NCBI GenBank assembly: GCA_045578465.1
Contig: JAZNKJ010000030.1
Span: 1-64,000, forward strand
Reading direction: 5' to 3'
Source: SIG454 sp045578465
GTDB taxonomy: Bacteria > Bacillota > Clostridia > Monoglobales > Monoglobaceae
DNA length: 64,000 nucleotides
The notes beneath the pieces were generated by a model. It was given only the letters and a program-made list of their open reading frames with translations. It had not been told where the DNA came from and ran no database searches. Shown here in pieces: positions 19,045 to 27,278 of the stretch (positions are counted from its first letter, which is position 1; every line of letters starts with the position of its first letter). The position numbers were made by a program, and so were the translations under genes.

Positions 19045-19120
19045 TGGTGGGCACAATAGGGCTCGAACCTATGACCCTCTGCTTGTAAGGCAGATGCTCT
19101 CCCAGCTGAGCTATGCGCCC
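19045..19120 (-). tRNA. tRNA-Val (anticodon TAC), copy 2
   Basis: 76 bases including encoded CCA (19045-19047). The acceptor GGGCGCA pairs with TGTGCCC. The D arm has GCTC..GAGC, the anticodon stem TCTGC/GCAGA encloses the loop CTTACAA, and the T loop is GTTCGAGCC. Identical to the copy 102 bases upstream. Transcribed toward yceD-rpmF. Confidence 0.97.
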
Positions 19121-19146
19121 TTATGTAATTTGACGATAAAAAAGTG

Positions 19147-19222
19147 TGGTGGGCACAATAGGGCTCGAACCTATGACCCTCTGCTTGTAAGGCAGATGCT
19201 CTCCCAGCTGAGCTATGCGCCC
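19147..19222 (-). tRNA. tRNA-Val (anticodon TAC), copy 1
   Basis: 76 bases including encoded CCA (19147-19149), with the same sequence as the following copy and a 26-base spacer between them. First gene after the promoter at 19272-19300. Confidence 0.97.
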
Positions 19223-19271
19223 GCACTGTTTTACTTTTATGGCGCAAACACCACAAAAAGCGTCAGCAACT

Positions 19272-19300
19272 ATTATACCCAAAGTAAACCGCTTTGTCAA
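19272..19300 (-). promoter_or_regulatory. Promoter of tRNA-Val x2 - yceD - rpmF
   Basis: Minus-strand TTGACA (19295-19300), exactly 17 bases, TATAAT (19272-19277). A consensus promoter fitting strong stable-RNA expression. No terminator is seen before yceD. Confidence 0.88.
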
Positions 19301-19342
19301 GTGTTTTAACGAAATTTGTGAAAATATTGGGGCTTTTAATAT

Positions 19343-19372
19343 CTTTTGCCACAGGACAGTCTGTGGCAAAAG
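19343..19372. repeat. Perfect 12-bp inverted repeat downstream of the DUF1858 gene
   Basis: CTTTTGCCACAG (19343-19354), six-base loop, CTGTGGCAAAAG (19361-19372). There is no good T run on either strand, so it is either a poor terminator or a mobile/REP-like hairpin. Confidence 0.5.
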
Positions 19373-19393
19373 AAAATCAAAGCAAAATAAGGT

Positions 19394-19603
19394 TTAGATG
19401 CCCTTTTCTTCAAGGTAAGCGTTGATTTTTGCAACAAGCGCATCTGCATCTGTTCCGTGAACCATGCAAGCCTGCTCAATGCTCTCTCCGCTAGCGGAAG
19501 GACAGCCAAGACAGTGCATACCGATTTCAAGGAAGAAAGGCGCAGTGCCAACATCAAGCTTTAAAACATCCATAATGATAGTGTCTTTTGTAACCTTTGC
19601 CAT
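19394..19603 (-). CDS. DUF1858 domain-containing protein
   Basis: 69-residue protein MAKVTKDTIIMDVLKLDVG with the family's CLGCPSASGESIEQAC segment, giving the redox-type CxxC (CLGC). DUF1858 proteins are small putative redox/disulfide proteins, some associated with hybrid-cluster proteins; the function is not established. It follows the fumarase-type gene by 28 bases and is probably cotranscribed with it. Confidence 0.85.
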   Translation of the reverse strand: MAKVTKDTIIMDVLKLDVGTAPFFLEIGMHCLGCPSASGESIEQACMVHGTDADALVAKINAYLEEKGI

Positions 19604-19631
19604 AGTAATTTCTCCTTATATATAAATTTAA

Positions 19632-20159
19632 TTATCTTTCATATAAACTGTTCCCAAGTGAATCAATAACCACAAAAACAGGAAAGTCCTCAACTCTGAG
19701 GCGGTGGATTGCCTCGGCGCCAAGGTCGGGATAAGCAACAACTTCACATTCCTTTATACACTCTGAAATTAAAGCTCCTGCTCCGCCGATTGCCCCGAAA
19801 TATACCGCTTTGTGTTCTTTCATTGCACTCACCACATCGGAATTTCTCTCGCCCTTGCCAATCATCCCCGTCTGCCCGAGAGCAATAAGGGTGGGGGCAT
19901 AAGCGTCCATTCTTCCGCTTGTTGTGGGTCCGCATGAGCCAATAACCTCTCCCGGCTTTTTAGGGGAGGGCCCTGCGTAATAAATTATCTGGTTTTGGAT
20001 ATCTATGGGAAGTTTCTCCCCGTTTTCGAGGACAGAAATCATCCGCTTGTGAGCAGCATCTCTGGCTGTGTAGATTGTTCCGCTGATTAAAACACGGTCT
20101 CCTGCTTTAAGAGAAGAAACAGCTTCTTTGGTAAGCGGAGTTTTAATATGTATTGCCAT
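19632..20159 (-). CDS. Class I fumarate hydratase / tartrate dehydratase beta subunit
   Basis: 175 residues with the beta-subunit signatures GDRVLISGTIYTARDAAHK, IIYYAGPSPKKPGEVIGSC and CGPTTSGRMDAYAP. This is the swivel-type half of the Fe-S hydro-lyase that converts fumarate and malate (or tartrate). The catalytic alpha subunit, normally the adjacent upstream gene, is absent. The next gene upstream is an unrelated membrane protein, so the alpha subunit must be elsewhere or missing. The family cannot be split into fumarase versus tartrate dehydratase from this half alone. Confidence 0.88.
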   Translation of the reverse strand: MAIHIKTPLTKEAVSSLKAGDRVLISGTIYTARDAAHKRMISVLENGEKLPIDIQNQIIYYAGPSPKKPGEVIGSCGPTTSGRMDAYAPTLIALGQTGMIGKGERNSDVVSAMKEHKAVYFGAIGGAGALISECIKECEVVAYPDLGAEAIHRLRVEDFPVFVVIDSLGNSLYER

Positions 20160-20211
20160 AAAATCAGCCCCTAAAACGCAGAAAATTGAAGTGATGAAAA
20201 ATCACACTCCA

Positions 20212-20240
20212 ATTATACTACATTTTTTTCAAAATCGCAA
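20212..20240 (-). promoter_or_regulatory. Probable promoter for fumarase-beta / DUF1858 unit
   Basis: Minus-strand TTGCGA (20235-20240), 17-base spacer, TATAAT (20212-20217). It lies 52 bases upstream of the start and just after the preceding minus-strand gene. Confidence 0.65.
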
Positions 20241-20255
20241 TAGGAAAAGGCAAAT

Positions 20256-20630
20256 TTAACTGACAAAGTTCTCCATAAACTCCGTAAGCTGTGCGGTTGT
20301 ATATAAAACCGTGCCTTTCTCCAAAAGTTCAATATCGGTTTTTGTAAGATTTGAGGTTATAATCTTCTCGCTGTATAAAAACTCCTCTGAGTTGTCCGCG
20401 CAGGTATAAACTTTAAGATAGTTATCCTCAAGCTTTACAATATAATATTCGAATTTAATAGTATTTGTAGGCTCGTCTTCTTCGGCAAAAACGGCATAGG
20501 ACGGGGGATTTTCCTCTCTGTATTTCTCATTGATTTTTGTGGTAACAAAATAAGAGGTAAGCCAGCTTATGACCGCAACAGCAACTAAAAACAGAAATAT
20601 GCCAACACCTTTTAATATTCCTCTGGCCAA
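20256..20630 (-). CDS. Single-pass membrane protein with BofC C-terminal-like domain
   Basis: 124 residues starting with TTG (20630), with AAAGGAG 8 bases upstream. One N-terminal transmembrane helix (about residues 7-29, GVGIFLFLVAVAVISWLTS) is followed by an extracytoplasmic domain. That domain reads YYIVKLEDNYLKVYTC... and ends LTKTDIELLEKGTVLY..LTEFMENFVS. The pattern resembles the BofC C-terminal domain (forespore regulator of sigma-K processing in Bacillus), but this is by eye only and the function is unknown. Divergent from the PBP gene. Confidence 0.6.
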   Translation of the reverse strand: MARGILKGVGIFLFLVAVAVISWLTSYFVTTKINEKYREENPPSYAVFAEEDEPTNTIKFEYYIVKLEDNYLKVYTCADNSEEFLYSEKIITSNLTKTDIELLEKGTVLYTTAQLTEFMENFVS

Positions 20631-20763
20631 TTTAAAGTCTCCTTTTTATAACTTTTTTAAAATTATTTCCTTATTTTTGAATTTTATACTATGCAAAAGG
20701 AAGATAGTGTGTTATAATAGAAGTAAGTATAATGATTTCTCTGTGTTTAGAGGAGGCGTTTTT

Positions 20764-22968
20764 ATGGGACTTCGGCCAATAGACGATTCAGAGCTTAAAG
20801 GGCGAGGAAAAGGCAAACAAACTTCTTCAAGGAAGAAGAAAAAGAAAAAATGGATACTTAAAGAACCTGCAAGAACATTCCTGAAAGTTTTCGGAACAAC
20901 AGTGGGTGTTTTTGTTGTGCTTATCGGGCTTATTATATTCTGCTCAATGGCAGGCTGGCTCGGTGATGTAGGCGAGATTAATCTTCAGGACTTGACCATT
21001 GGGACAAGCTCTGAAATTTATTATGAAGACCCCGAAACAGGGGAGGAAATCTATATGGCAACCATAACTGACGGCGCAAACCGAAAGTGGGTTGACTTTG
21101 AGGATATTCCAAAGGATATGGTTGACGCCTTTGTTTCCATAGAAGATGAAAGATTCTATAAGCATTCAGGCTTTGATATTTTAAGAACAACCAAGGCAAC
21201 TGCTATGTATTTCGTGGGAAAGCTTACAGGTAAGGGCTCCGACTTTGGCGGAAGCACAATAACTCAGCAGCTTATTAAGAATGCCACAGGGGACTGGGAC
21301 AACACCCCTTCAAGAAAGATAAAAGAAATTTCTCAGGCTGTTAACCTTGAGAAAAAGCTTACCAAAGACGAGGTTTTAGAGCTCTATCTGAACATTATTA
21401 ACCTCTCCAACGGTTGCTATGGTGTTCAGTCTGCATCAATGGAATTTTTCGGAAAGCCCGTAGATGAGCTTAACCTTGCAGAGTGCGCTTGTATCGCGGG
21501 GATAACACAAAACCCGTCAAAATACGACCCGCTCAGAAACCCGAATAACAACAAGGCAAAGCAGGAAATAGTCTTAAAGAAAATGCTTGACCTTGGCTAT
21601 ATCGAAGAGGATGAATATAAAGAAGCGGTTGATTATAAACTGACATTCCGCAAAACCAATTACGGAAGCGCAAACATAAAGGTTAACGATTATTATGTTG
21701 AGGCAATAACCAAGGCAATAACAAATGAGTTTATGGATATGGGTTATAGCTATGAGCTGGCCGTTCGAAAAGCAACCTCAGGCGGTCTTAAAATTATGAC
21801 AACAATTGACCCTGTTGTTCAGAATGCAATTGATGAGGTTTATGCAAACCCTGAAACCTGCGCAAGTGTTTTCGGCTGGAAAGCGGATACAGAAAACACT
21901 CCTCAGTCTGCAATCGTTGTTTTAACTCCTAAGGGTGCAATAAGCGGACTTTACGGAGGCTTAGGTCCGAAATCTGCCAACCTTATTTTAGACAGAACAA
22001 CTGTTCCTCGTCAACCGGGCTCATCCATAAAGCCTATTGCGGTATATTCTCCTGCAATTGAAGAGGAAATTATCCACGCGTCAACTTCTTATAGTGACGA
22101 GCCTGAGGATTTCAACGGCTGGTCTCCGAGAAACAGCTATAGTGACGGAGGAGATAAAACAGTTCAAGTGGCTGTTCAGCGCTCTTCCAATATTATCGCT
22201 TGCCGCGTTTTAAGAGATTTGGGGGTTGAAACTTCCTACAACCACTTAAAGCATAATCTTGGGGTAACCTCCCTTTATGATTCAGACAAAAACCTTCCGG
22301 CCCTCGGCCTTGGCGGTATGACAAAGGGGATTTCTCCTCTTGAAATGACAGCGGCATACACTCCTTTTGTAAACGGCGGAATTTATACCGAGCCTTATAT
22401 TTACACAAAAGTTTATGACAGAACAGGAGAGGTTGTTTTAGAAAGCAACCCTCATTCAAACAGAGCTTTAAGTCCGCAAACTGCATATATTATGACTCAG
22501 CTTTTAAGACGAGTTGTAACAAGCGGAACAGGTGGACAGGCGAACCTCTCAACAGGTGTGTTTGCGGCAGGTAAAACAGGAACAACTGATGACAATAAAG
22601 ATAAATGGTTTATGGGCTTTACCCCTAACTATGTCTGCGGAATCTGGCATGGCTATGACAAGAATTCTGTTGTGGCAAGCAACACATCAGGAAGCCAGAT
22701 AGCTTTCAGAATGGTTATGGATAAGGTGCACAGCCAGAAGAAAGCAAGATCAATTTCCGTTCCTGAGGGGATAACAATGCTTAGCGTCTGCAAGGATACG
22801 GGACTTCTGGCAAGTGAAGCTTGCGAGGGAATTACCCTTCCGTTCACAGAGAAAAATGTTCCCGATGAGTATTGCGAGCATATAAGCGAGGAAGCTGTTT
22901 TAGGTGAAGACGGAGAAGTTGTTGATATTGACACTTCTGAGGATATAGTTATAGAACCTGCGGCTTAA
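20764..22968 (+). CDS. Class A penicillin-binding protein (PBP1A type)
   Basis: 734-residue bifunctional peptidoglycan synthase. A short basic cytoplasmic tail (KKKKKKW) and one membrane helix (about 40-65) are followed by the GT51 glycosyltransferase domain (EDERFYKHSGFD, GGSTITQQLIKN). The transpeptidase domain comes next, with catalytic Ser in PGSSIKP, SSN in QRSSNII, and KTGTT. The start ATG 20764 has AGAGGAGG upstream. A TATAAT at 20713-20718 suggests the promoter, though its -35 is poor. The C-terminus is a short acidic tail without PASTA domains. Confidence 0.95.
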   Translation: MGLRPIDDSELKGRGKGKQTSSRKKKKKKWILKEPARTFLKVFGTTVGVFVVLIGLIIFCSMAGWLGDVGEINLQDLTIGTSSEIYYEDPETGEEIYMATITDGANRKWVDFEDIPKDMVDAFVSIEDERFYKHSGFDILRTTKATAMYFVGKLTGKGSDFGGSTITQQLIKNATGDWDNTPSRKIKEISQAVNLEKKLTKDEVLELYLNIINLSNGCYGVQSASMEFFGKPVDELNLAECACIAGITQNPSKYDPLRNPNNNKAKQEIVLKKMLDLGYIEEDEYKEAVDYKLTFRKTNYGSANIKVNDYYVEAITKAITNEFMDMGYSYELAVRKATSGGLKIMTTIDPVVQNAIDEVYANPETCASVFGWKADTENTPQSAIVVLTPKGAISGLYGGLGPKSANLILDRTTVPRQPGSSIKPIAVYSPAIEEEIIHASTSYSDEPEDFNGWSPRNSYSDGGDKTVQVAVQRSSNIIACRVLRDLGVETSYNHLKHNLGVTSLYDSDKNLPALGLGGMTKGISPLEMTAAYTPFVNGGIYTEPYIYTKVYDRTGEVVLESNPHSNRALSPQTAYIMTQLLRRVVTSGTGGQANLSTGVFAAGKTGTTDDNKDKWFMGFTPNYVCGIWHGYDKNSVVASNTSGSQIAFRMVMDKVHSQKKARSISVPEGITMLSVCKDTGLLASEACEGITLPFTEKNVPDEYCEHISEEAVLGEDGEVVDIDTSEDIVIEPAA

Positions 22969-22973
22969 AATTT

Positions 22974-23006
22974 GCCCGACTGTTTTTATTGCAGTCGGGC
23001 TTTTTT
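22974..23006 (+). terminator. Intrinsic terminator of the PBP gene
   Basis: GCCCGACTG (22974-22982) pairs with CAGTCGGGC (22992-23000), followed by six T. Confidence 0.92.
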
Positions 23007-23022
23007 AATTCCTTGGTTTTAC

Positions 23023-23051
23023 TTGACGAAACCGCAAAAAAATGGTAAAAT
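23023..23051 (+). promoter_or_regulatory. Promoter of methyltransferase-ecf-truA operon
   Basis: TTGACG (23023-23028), 17-base spacer, TAAAAT (23046-23051), right after the PBP terminator. The downstream genes to about 28.36 kb are closely spaced. Confidence 0.75.
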
Positions 23052-23086
23052 TAAAGTTAACCTAATTAAAGAAAATGGGAGATAGT

Positions 23087-23959
23087 ATGTTTTTATCAGA
23101 CGGATGGAAAGATTATGAATTAATAGATGCCGCAAACGGCGAAAAGCTTGAAAGATGGGGGAATATTATATTAAGACGCCCCGATCCTCAGATTGTCTGG
23201 AATGTGCCAAAATCCGAGCGCTCAAAGCTCTGGGATAAGGCGGACGCTGTCTATATAAGAAGCAGTAGCGGTGGCGGACATTGGGAGTATAATAAAAAGG
23301 TTCCCGAAAAATGGGATATTTCCTATAAGGAGCTTACCTTTGGTATAAAAATGATGGGCTTTAAGCATACAGGCCTTTTTCCTGAACAGGCAACAAACTG
23401 GGACTGGTTTTCTGATATAATAAGAAAGTCAGGTCGCAAGGATGTTAAAGTTTTAAATCTCTTTGCATATACGGGTGGCGCTTCAATGGCGGCACTCTCT
23501 GCCGGTGCCTCAGTTTGCCATGTTGACGCATCAAAGGGAATGGTAACTTGGGCGAAAGAGAATGCGGTTTTATCAGGTATAGCGGATAGACCAATAAGAT
23601 TTATTGTTGACGATGTTAAAAAATTCGTTGAGAGAGAAATCCGCAGAGGCAATAAATATGACGGAATTATAATGGACCCGCCGTCTTATGGCAGAGGCCC
23701 GTCAGGAGAGGTCTGGAAGATAGAGGATGAGCTGTTCGGACTTATAAACCTTTGTATGGAAGTTATGTCGGATAGTCCCCTTTTCTTCTTAGTAAATTCA
23801 TATACAACGGGACTTTCGGGAAGCGTAATGGAAAACATATATAAACTGACACTTAAAAAACGCTTCGGCGGAGAAAGCAAAACTGACGAAATCGGTCTCC
23901 CCATAACAACGGGCGGGCTTGTTCTTCCTTGTGGATACAGTTCAAGGTGGAACAGATAA
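23087..23959 (+). CDS. Class I SAM-dependent methyltransferase, RlmI-like
   Basis: 290 residues. The methyltransferase fold is seen in VLNLFAYTGGASMAALSAG (motif I), HVDASKGMVTWAKENA, and the motif IV segment IIMDPPSYGRGPSGEVWK. The DPPSY-type motif and overall layout match the RlmI/RlmK-like rRNA cytosine-methyltransferase group. The target is not determinable here. The start is ATG 23087, preceded by GGGAGA. An in-frame ATG at 23075 has no ribosome site. Confidence 0.82.
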   Translation: MFLSDGWKDYELIDAANGEKLERWGNIILRRPDPQIVWNVPKSERSKLWDKADAVYIRSSSGGGHWEYNKKVPEKWDISYKELTFGIKMMGFKHTGLFPEQATNWDWFSDIIRKSGRKDVKVLNLFAYTGGASMAALSAGASVCHVDASKGMVTWAKENAVLSGIADRPIRFIVDDVKKFVEREIRRGNKYDGIIMDPPSYGRGPSGEVWKIEDELFGLINLCMEVMSDSPLFFLVNSYTTGLSGSVMENIYKLTLKKRFGGESKTDEIGLPITTGGLVLPCGYSSRWNR

Positions 23960-23975
23960 ACGGAAGGAATAGGAA

Positions 23976-24827
23976 ATGGACACTGTTATAAAAACACAAA
24001 ACCTTAAATTTTCATACAGTGATGAGGACACGGGGGAGGTTATACCCGTCCTTCGTGGGATTGACCTTGAAATCCACGAAGGCGAGTTTGTGGCAATCCT
24101 GGGGCATAATGGCTCAGGAAAGTCAACCCTTGCCAAGCATTTTAATGCAATAAACACCCCAACAGAGGGGGAGGTTACGGTTTTCGGAATGAACACTTCT
24201 GATGAAAGCCTTTTATATTCCATAAGGCAAAGAGTCGGAATGGTTTTCCAGAACCCCGATAACCAGCTTGTTGCAAGCATTGTTGAAGAGGATGTTGCCT
24301 TTGCCCCTGAAAATTTGGGGGTTAAACGGGAAGAGATAGTAGAGAGGATTGATTATGCCTTAAAAGCGGTTAATATGGAGGCTTTCAGGCATCACGCCCC
24401 CCATATGCTCTCAGGCGGACAAAAGCAAAGGATTGCGATAGCGGGCGTTCTTGCAATGAAGCCTGATATTATCGTATTGGACGAGCCAACCGCTATGCTT
24501 GACCCAAGGGGAAGACGGGAGATAATAAAGACCGTCAAAGACCTAAATAAAGCAGAGAAAATGACCGTTGTTCTTATAACTCATTATATGGATGAAGCTG
24601 CAAAAGCGGACAGAATAGTTGTTGTTGACAAGGGCAAAATTCTCCTTGACGGGACACCGAAAGAGGTGTTTTCCAAGGTAGATTTGCTTAAAAAAATCGG
24701 CCTTGATGTTCCTCAGTCAACATATCTTGCAACAGAGCTTAAAAAAGCAGGGCTTAATATTCCTGAGGGTGTTTTAAATGCCGAGGAATGCAGCAGAGAA
24801 ATTTTGAAATGTTTGGAAGATGAGTAA
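23976..24827 (+). CDS. ecfA1: ECF transporter ATPase EcfA1
   Basis: 283-residue ABC ATPase of an energy-coupling-factor vitamin transporter. It has Walker A LGHNGSGKST, Q-loop FQNPDNQLVAS, signature LSGGQKQR, Walker B IIVLDEPTAMLDP and H-loop ITHYMDEA. The Q-loop sequence and C-terminal extension are typical for EcfA. It sits in the standard ecfA1-ecfA2-ecfT-truA order. No S component gene is next to it, so substrates are served by S components elsewhere (group II ECF). Confidence 0.95.
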   Translation: MDTVIKTQNLKFSYSDEDTGEVIPVLRGIDLEIHEGEFVAILGHNGSGKSTLAKHFNAINTPTEGEVTVFGMNTSDESLLYSIRQRVGMVFQNPDNQLVASIVEEDVAFAPENLGVKREEIVERIDYALKAVNMEAFRHHAPHMLSGGQKQRIAIAGVLAMKPDIIVLDEPTAMLDPRGRREIIKTVKDLNKAEKMTVVLITHYMDEAAKADRIVVVDKGKILLDGTPKEVFSKVDLLKKIGLDVPQSTYLATELKKAGLNIPEGVLNAEECSREILKCLEDE

Positions 24828-25673
24828 ATGATTAAGCTTGAAAATGTAACCTACACCTATATGGAGGGCGGGCCTTTTGAAAAGACCGCCGTGCATAATA
24901 TTGATTTAACCATTCCTGACGGACAGTTTATCGGTCTTATGGGCCACACGGGAAGCGGAAAATCCACTGTTATCCAGCTTATGAACGGCCTTTTAAAGCC
25001 AACAGACGGAAAGATAACAGTTGACGGCAGCGAGCTTTGGGCGAAAGATACCAAAATGCGCGACATCCGCTTTAAAGTGGGCCTTGTTATGCAGTATCCC
25101 GAGTATCAGATTTTCGAGGAAACTGTTGAAAAAGAGATTGCATACGGCCCCAGCAACATTGGTCTTTCGGAAGAAGAAATAAAAGACAGAGTGGAAAAAG
25201 CCGCCGACCTTGTTGGAATTTCAAAGGATCTTTTATCTAAATCCCCATTTGAACTTTCAGGTGGGCAGAAAAGACGAGTTGCAATAGCAGGAATTATCGC
25301 CATGGAGCCCAAAACTCTTATTTTGGACGAGCCAACGGCAGGTCTTGACCCGAAGGGAAGAGATGAAATTTTATATAAGATAAAAGACCTCCAAAAGAGA
25401 ATGAATATAACAGTTATCTTTGTTTCCCACAGTATGGAGGATATTGCCTCAATGGCGGACAGGATTATCGTTATGAATAAAGGCAGAGTCGCTATGGAAG
25501 GAACTCCTGATGAGATTTTTATTCGCAGCGACGAGCTTATAAATATGGGACTTGATATTCCTGAGGTAAGCAAGATTTGTAACAGCTTGATTGAAAAAGG
25601 CTATCCTCTTAAAAAAGGAATATATAAAGTTTCAGAGGCAGTAGAAGAGATTAAGAAACTTAAATTGACATAA
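24828..25673 (+). CDS. ecfA2: ECF transporter ATPase EcfA2
   Basis: 281 residues and the second ATPase of the ECF module: Walker A MGHTGSGKST, Q-loop MQYPEYQIFEET, signature LSGGQKRR, Walker B LILDEPTAGLDP, switch VSHSMEDIA. The ATG follows the ecfA1 stop codon directly (TAA-ATG), so the two are coupled. MQYPEYQLF-like Q-loops mark EcfA2. Confidence 0.95.
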   Translation: MIKLENVTYTYMEGGPFEKTAVHNIDLTIPDGQFIGLMGHTGSGKSTVIQLMNGLLKPTDGKITVDGSELWAKDTKMRDIRFKVGLVMQYPEYQIFEETVEKEIAYGPSNIGLSEEEIKDRVEKAADLVGISKDLLSKSPFELSGGQKRRVAIAGIIAMEPKTLILDEPTAGLDPKGRDEILYKIKDLQKRMNITVIFVSHSMEDIASMADRIIVMNKGRVAMEGTPDEIFIRSDELINMGLDIPEVSKICNSLIEKGYPLKKGIYKVSEAVEEIKKLKLT

Positions 25674-25694
25674 GAAGAGAAAAGAGATGATAAA

Positions 25695-26501
25695 ATGGTT
25701 TCCGATATAATTTTAGGGCAATATTTCCCCGGGGCTTCCTTTATTCACAGGCTTGACCCAAGAAGCAAAATCTTAATGATTATTGCCTATATAGCGGCGA
25801 TTTTTATAATAAATAATTTTTTTGGTTATATAGTTTTGGGTGCATTTTTGCTCCTCTCAATTATGAATACCAAAATCCCTGCAAAGTTTATGTTAAGAGG
25901 CTTAAAGCCCGTTATGTTCTTTATTGTTTTAACAGGCGCATTCAATCTGTTTTTAACAACAACGGGCAAGGTTTACTGGCAGTGGAGCTTTCTGACGGTT
26001 ACAGACGAGGGGATTAACAATGCAGTGTTTATGATACTCAGACTGTTCTTTTTAATAATGGGAACATCTCTTTTAACCCTGACAACCTCCCCCATAATGC
26101 TGACCGACGGTATAGAAAGACTGTTATCTCCCTTTGGGAAAATCGGCATCCCTCATCACGAAATTGCAATGATGATGAGCATTGCATTAAGATTTATCCC
26201 TACTCTTTTAGAGGAGACGGATAAAATCATAAAGGCCCAGACCGCAAGAGGCGCCGACTTTGAATCAGGAAATATTTTAAGAAGAGTAAAGGCTATGGTG
26301 CCTATTCTTATCCCCCTCTTTATAAGTGCTTTTCGTCGTGCAGACGAGCTTGCAACGGCAATGGAATGCAGATGCTATAAAGGCGGAAAGGGAAGAACAA
26401 GGCTTAAAGTCTTGAAAATGGGAGTTATTGACTTTTTAGGATGGATATATATCGCAGTTTTATTTGCGGGAATTATTGCTTGCAATATTTTTATAGTTTG
26501 A
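25695..26501 (+). CDS. ecfT: ECF transporter transmembrane subunit EcfT
   Basis: 268-residue membrane protein with about five to six hydrophobic helices. The EcfT coupling-helix signature is visible (AQTARGADF, with the ARG motif, and FRRADELATAMECRCY). It connects the EcfA ATPases to exchangeable S components for vitamins or metals. Confidence 0.93.
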   Translation: MVSDIILGQYFPGASFIHRLDPRSKILMIIAYIAAIFIINNFFGYIVLGAFLLLSIMNTKIPAKFMLRGLKPVMFFIVLTGAFNLFLTTTGKVYWQWSFLTVTDEGINNAVFMILRLFFLIMGTSLLTLTTSPIMLTDGIERLLSPFGKIGIPHHEIAMMMSIALRFIPTLLEETDKIIKAQTARGADFESGNILRRVKAMVPILIPLFISAFRRADELATAMECRCYKGGKGRTRLKVLKMGVIDFLGWIYIAVLFAGIIACNIFIV

Positions 26502-26511
26502 GGAAAAGAAT

Positions 26512-27264
26512 ATGTCTAATTTCAGAATGCAGATTATGTATGACGGCGGAGCATATCACGGCTGGCAGAGGCAAAATAACGGCATAACTGTTCAGGAAGT
26601 GGTTGAAAACACTCTTTCCCGTCTTATAGGAGAGGAAATAAGCGTAACAGGATGCAGTCGGACAGATGCAGGTGTCCACGCTCTTTCCTATACCTTAAAT
26701 TTCTTTTCCGATACGCAAATTCCGCCCAATAATATCCCTTTGGCATTTAACAATCTCTCAGGGCATAAGGATATAATTGCCCTTGACTGCAAAAAAGTAA
26801 GCGACGACTTTTCTGCAAGATTTTCCTGCGAGGGAAAGACATATCTTTATAAAATATGGAACAGTAAAACCCAAAATCCTTTTACGAGTAAATATAGCTG
26901 GTTTGTCCCTTATCGGCTTAATGTTGATTTAATGAAAGAGGGGGCAAAGCATTTTGTGGGTACCCACGATTTTGCAGGGTTTATGGCTCAGGGCGGTTCT
27001 CAGAAAACCACAGTCAGAACGGTTAAAAGATGCGAAATTTTTGATAAATATGAATGGGATGAGCAAATTGCCTTGGAGATTGAGGCGGATGCCTATCTCT
27101 ATAATATGGTAAGAATTATAACGGGAACTCTTGTAGAGTGCGGAATGGGAAAGATTGCGCCGGAAGACCTTCCCGAAATCATTAAAAAGTGCGACAGAAC
27201 ATTGGGGGGAATGACCGCCCCGCCCGAAGGGCTGTTCTTAAAAGAGGTTAACTATAAATTTTAA
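26512..27264 (+). CDS. truA: tRNA pseudouridine synthase A
   Basis: 250 residues that modify U38-40 of tRNA anticodon arms. The catalytic Asp is in GCSRTDAGVHAL. Other family segments are YDGGAYHGWQRQ, FSARFSCEGKTYLYKI, and AYLYNMVRIITGTL. The position behind ecfT is the usual arrangement in Firmicutes. Confidence 0.96.
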   Translation: MSNFRMQIMYDGGAYHGWQRQNNGITVQEVVENTLSRLIGEEISVTGCSRTDAGVHALSYTLNFFSDTQIPPNNIPLAFNNLSGHKDIIALDCKKVSDDFSARFSCEGKTYLYKIWNSKTQNPFTSKYSWFVPYRLNVDLMKEGAKHFVGTHDFAGFMAQGGSQKTTVRTVKRCEIFDKYEWDEQIALEIEADAYLYNMVRIITGTLVECGMGKIAPEDLPEIIKKCDRTLGGMTAPPEGLFLKEVNYKF

Positions 27265-27278
27265 AGGAGGTGTGTCCC

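Noticed and set aside
19094..19309. Protein-coding ORFs across the tRNA-Val pair
   Set aside because: They are translations of tRNA sequence (for example NRARTYDPLLVRQ), a known annotation artefact.
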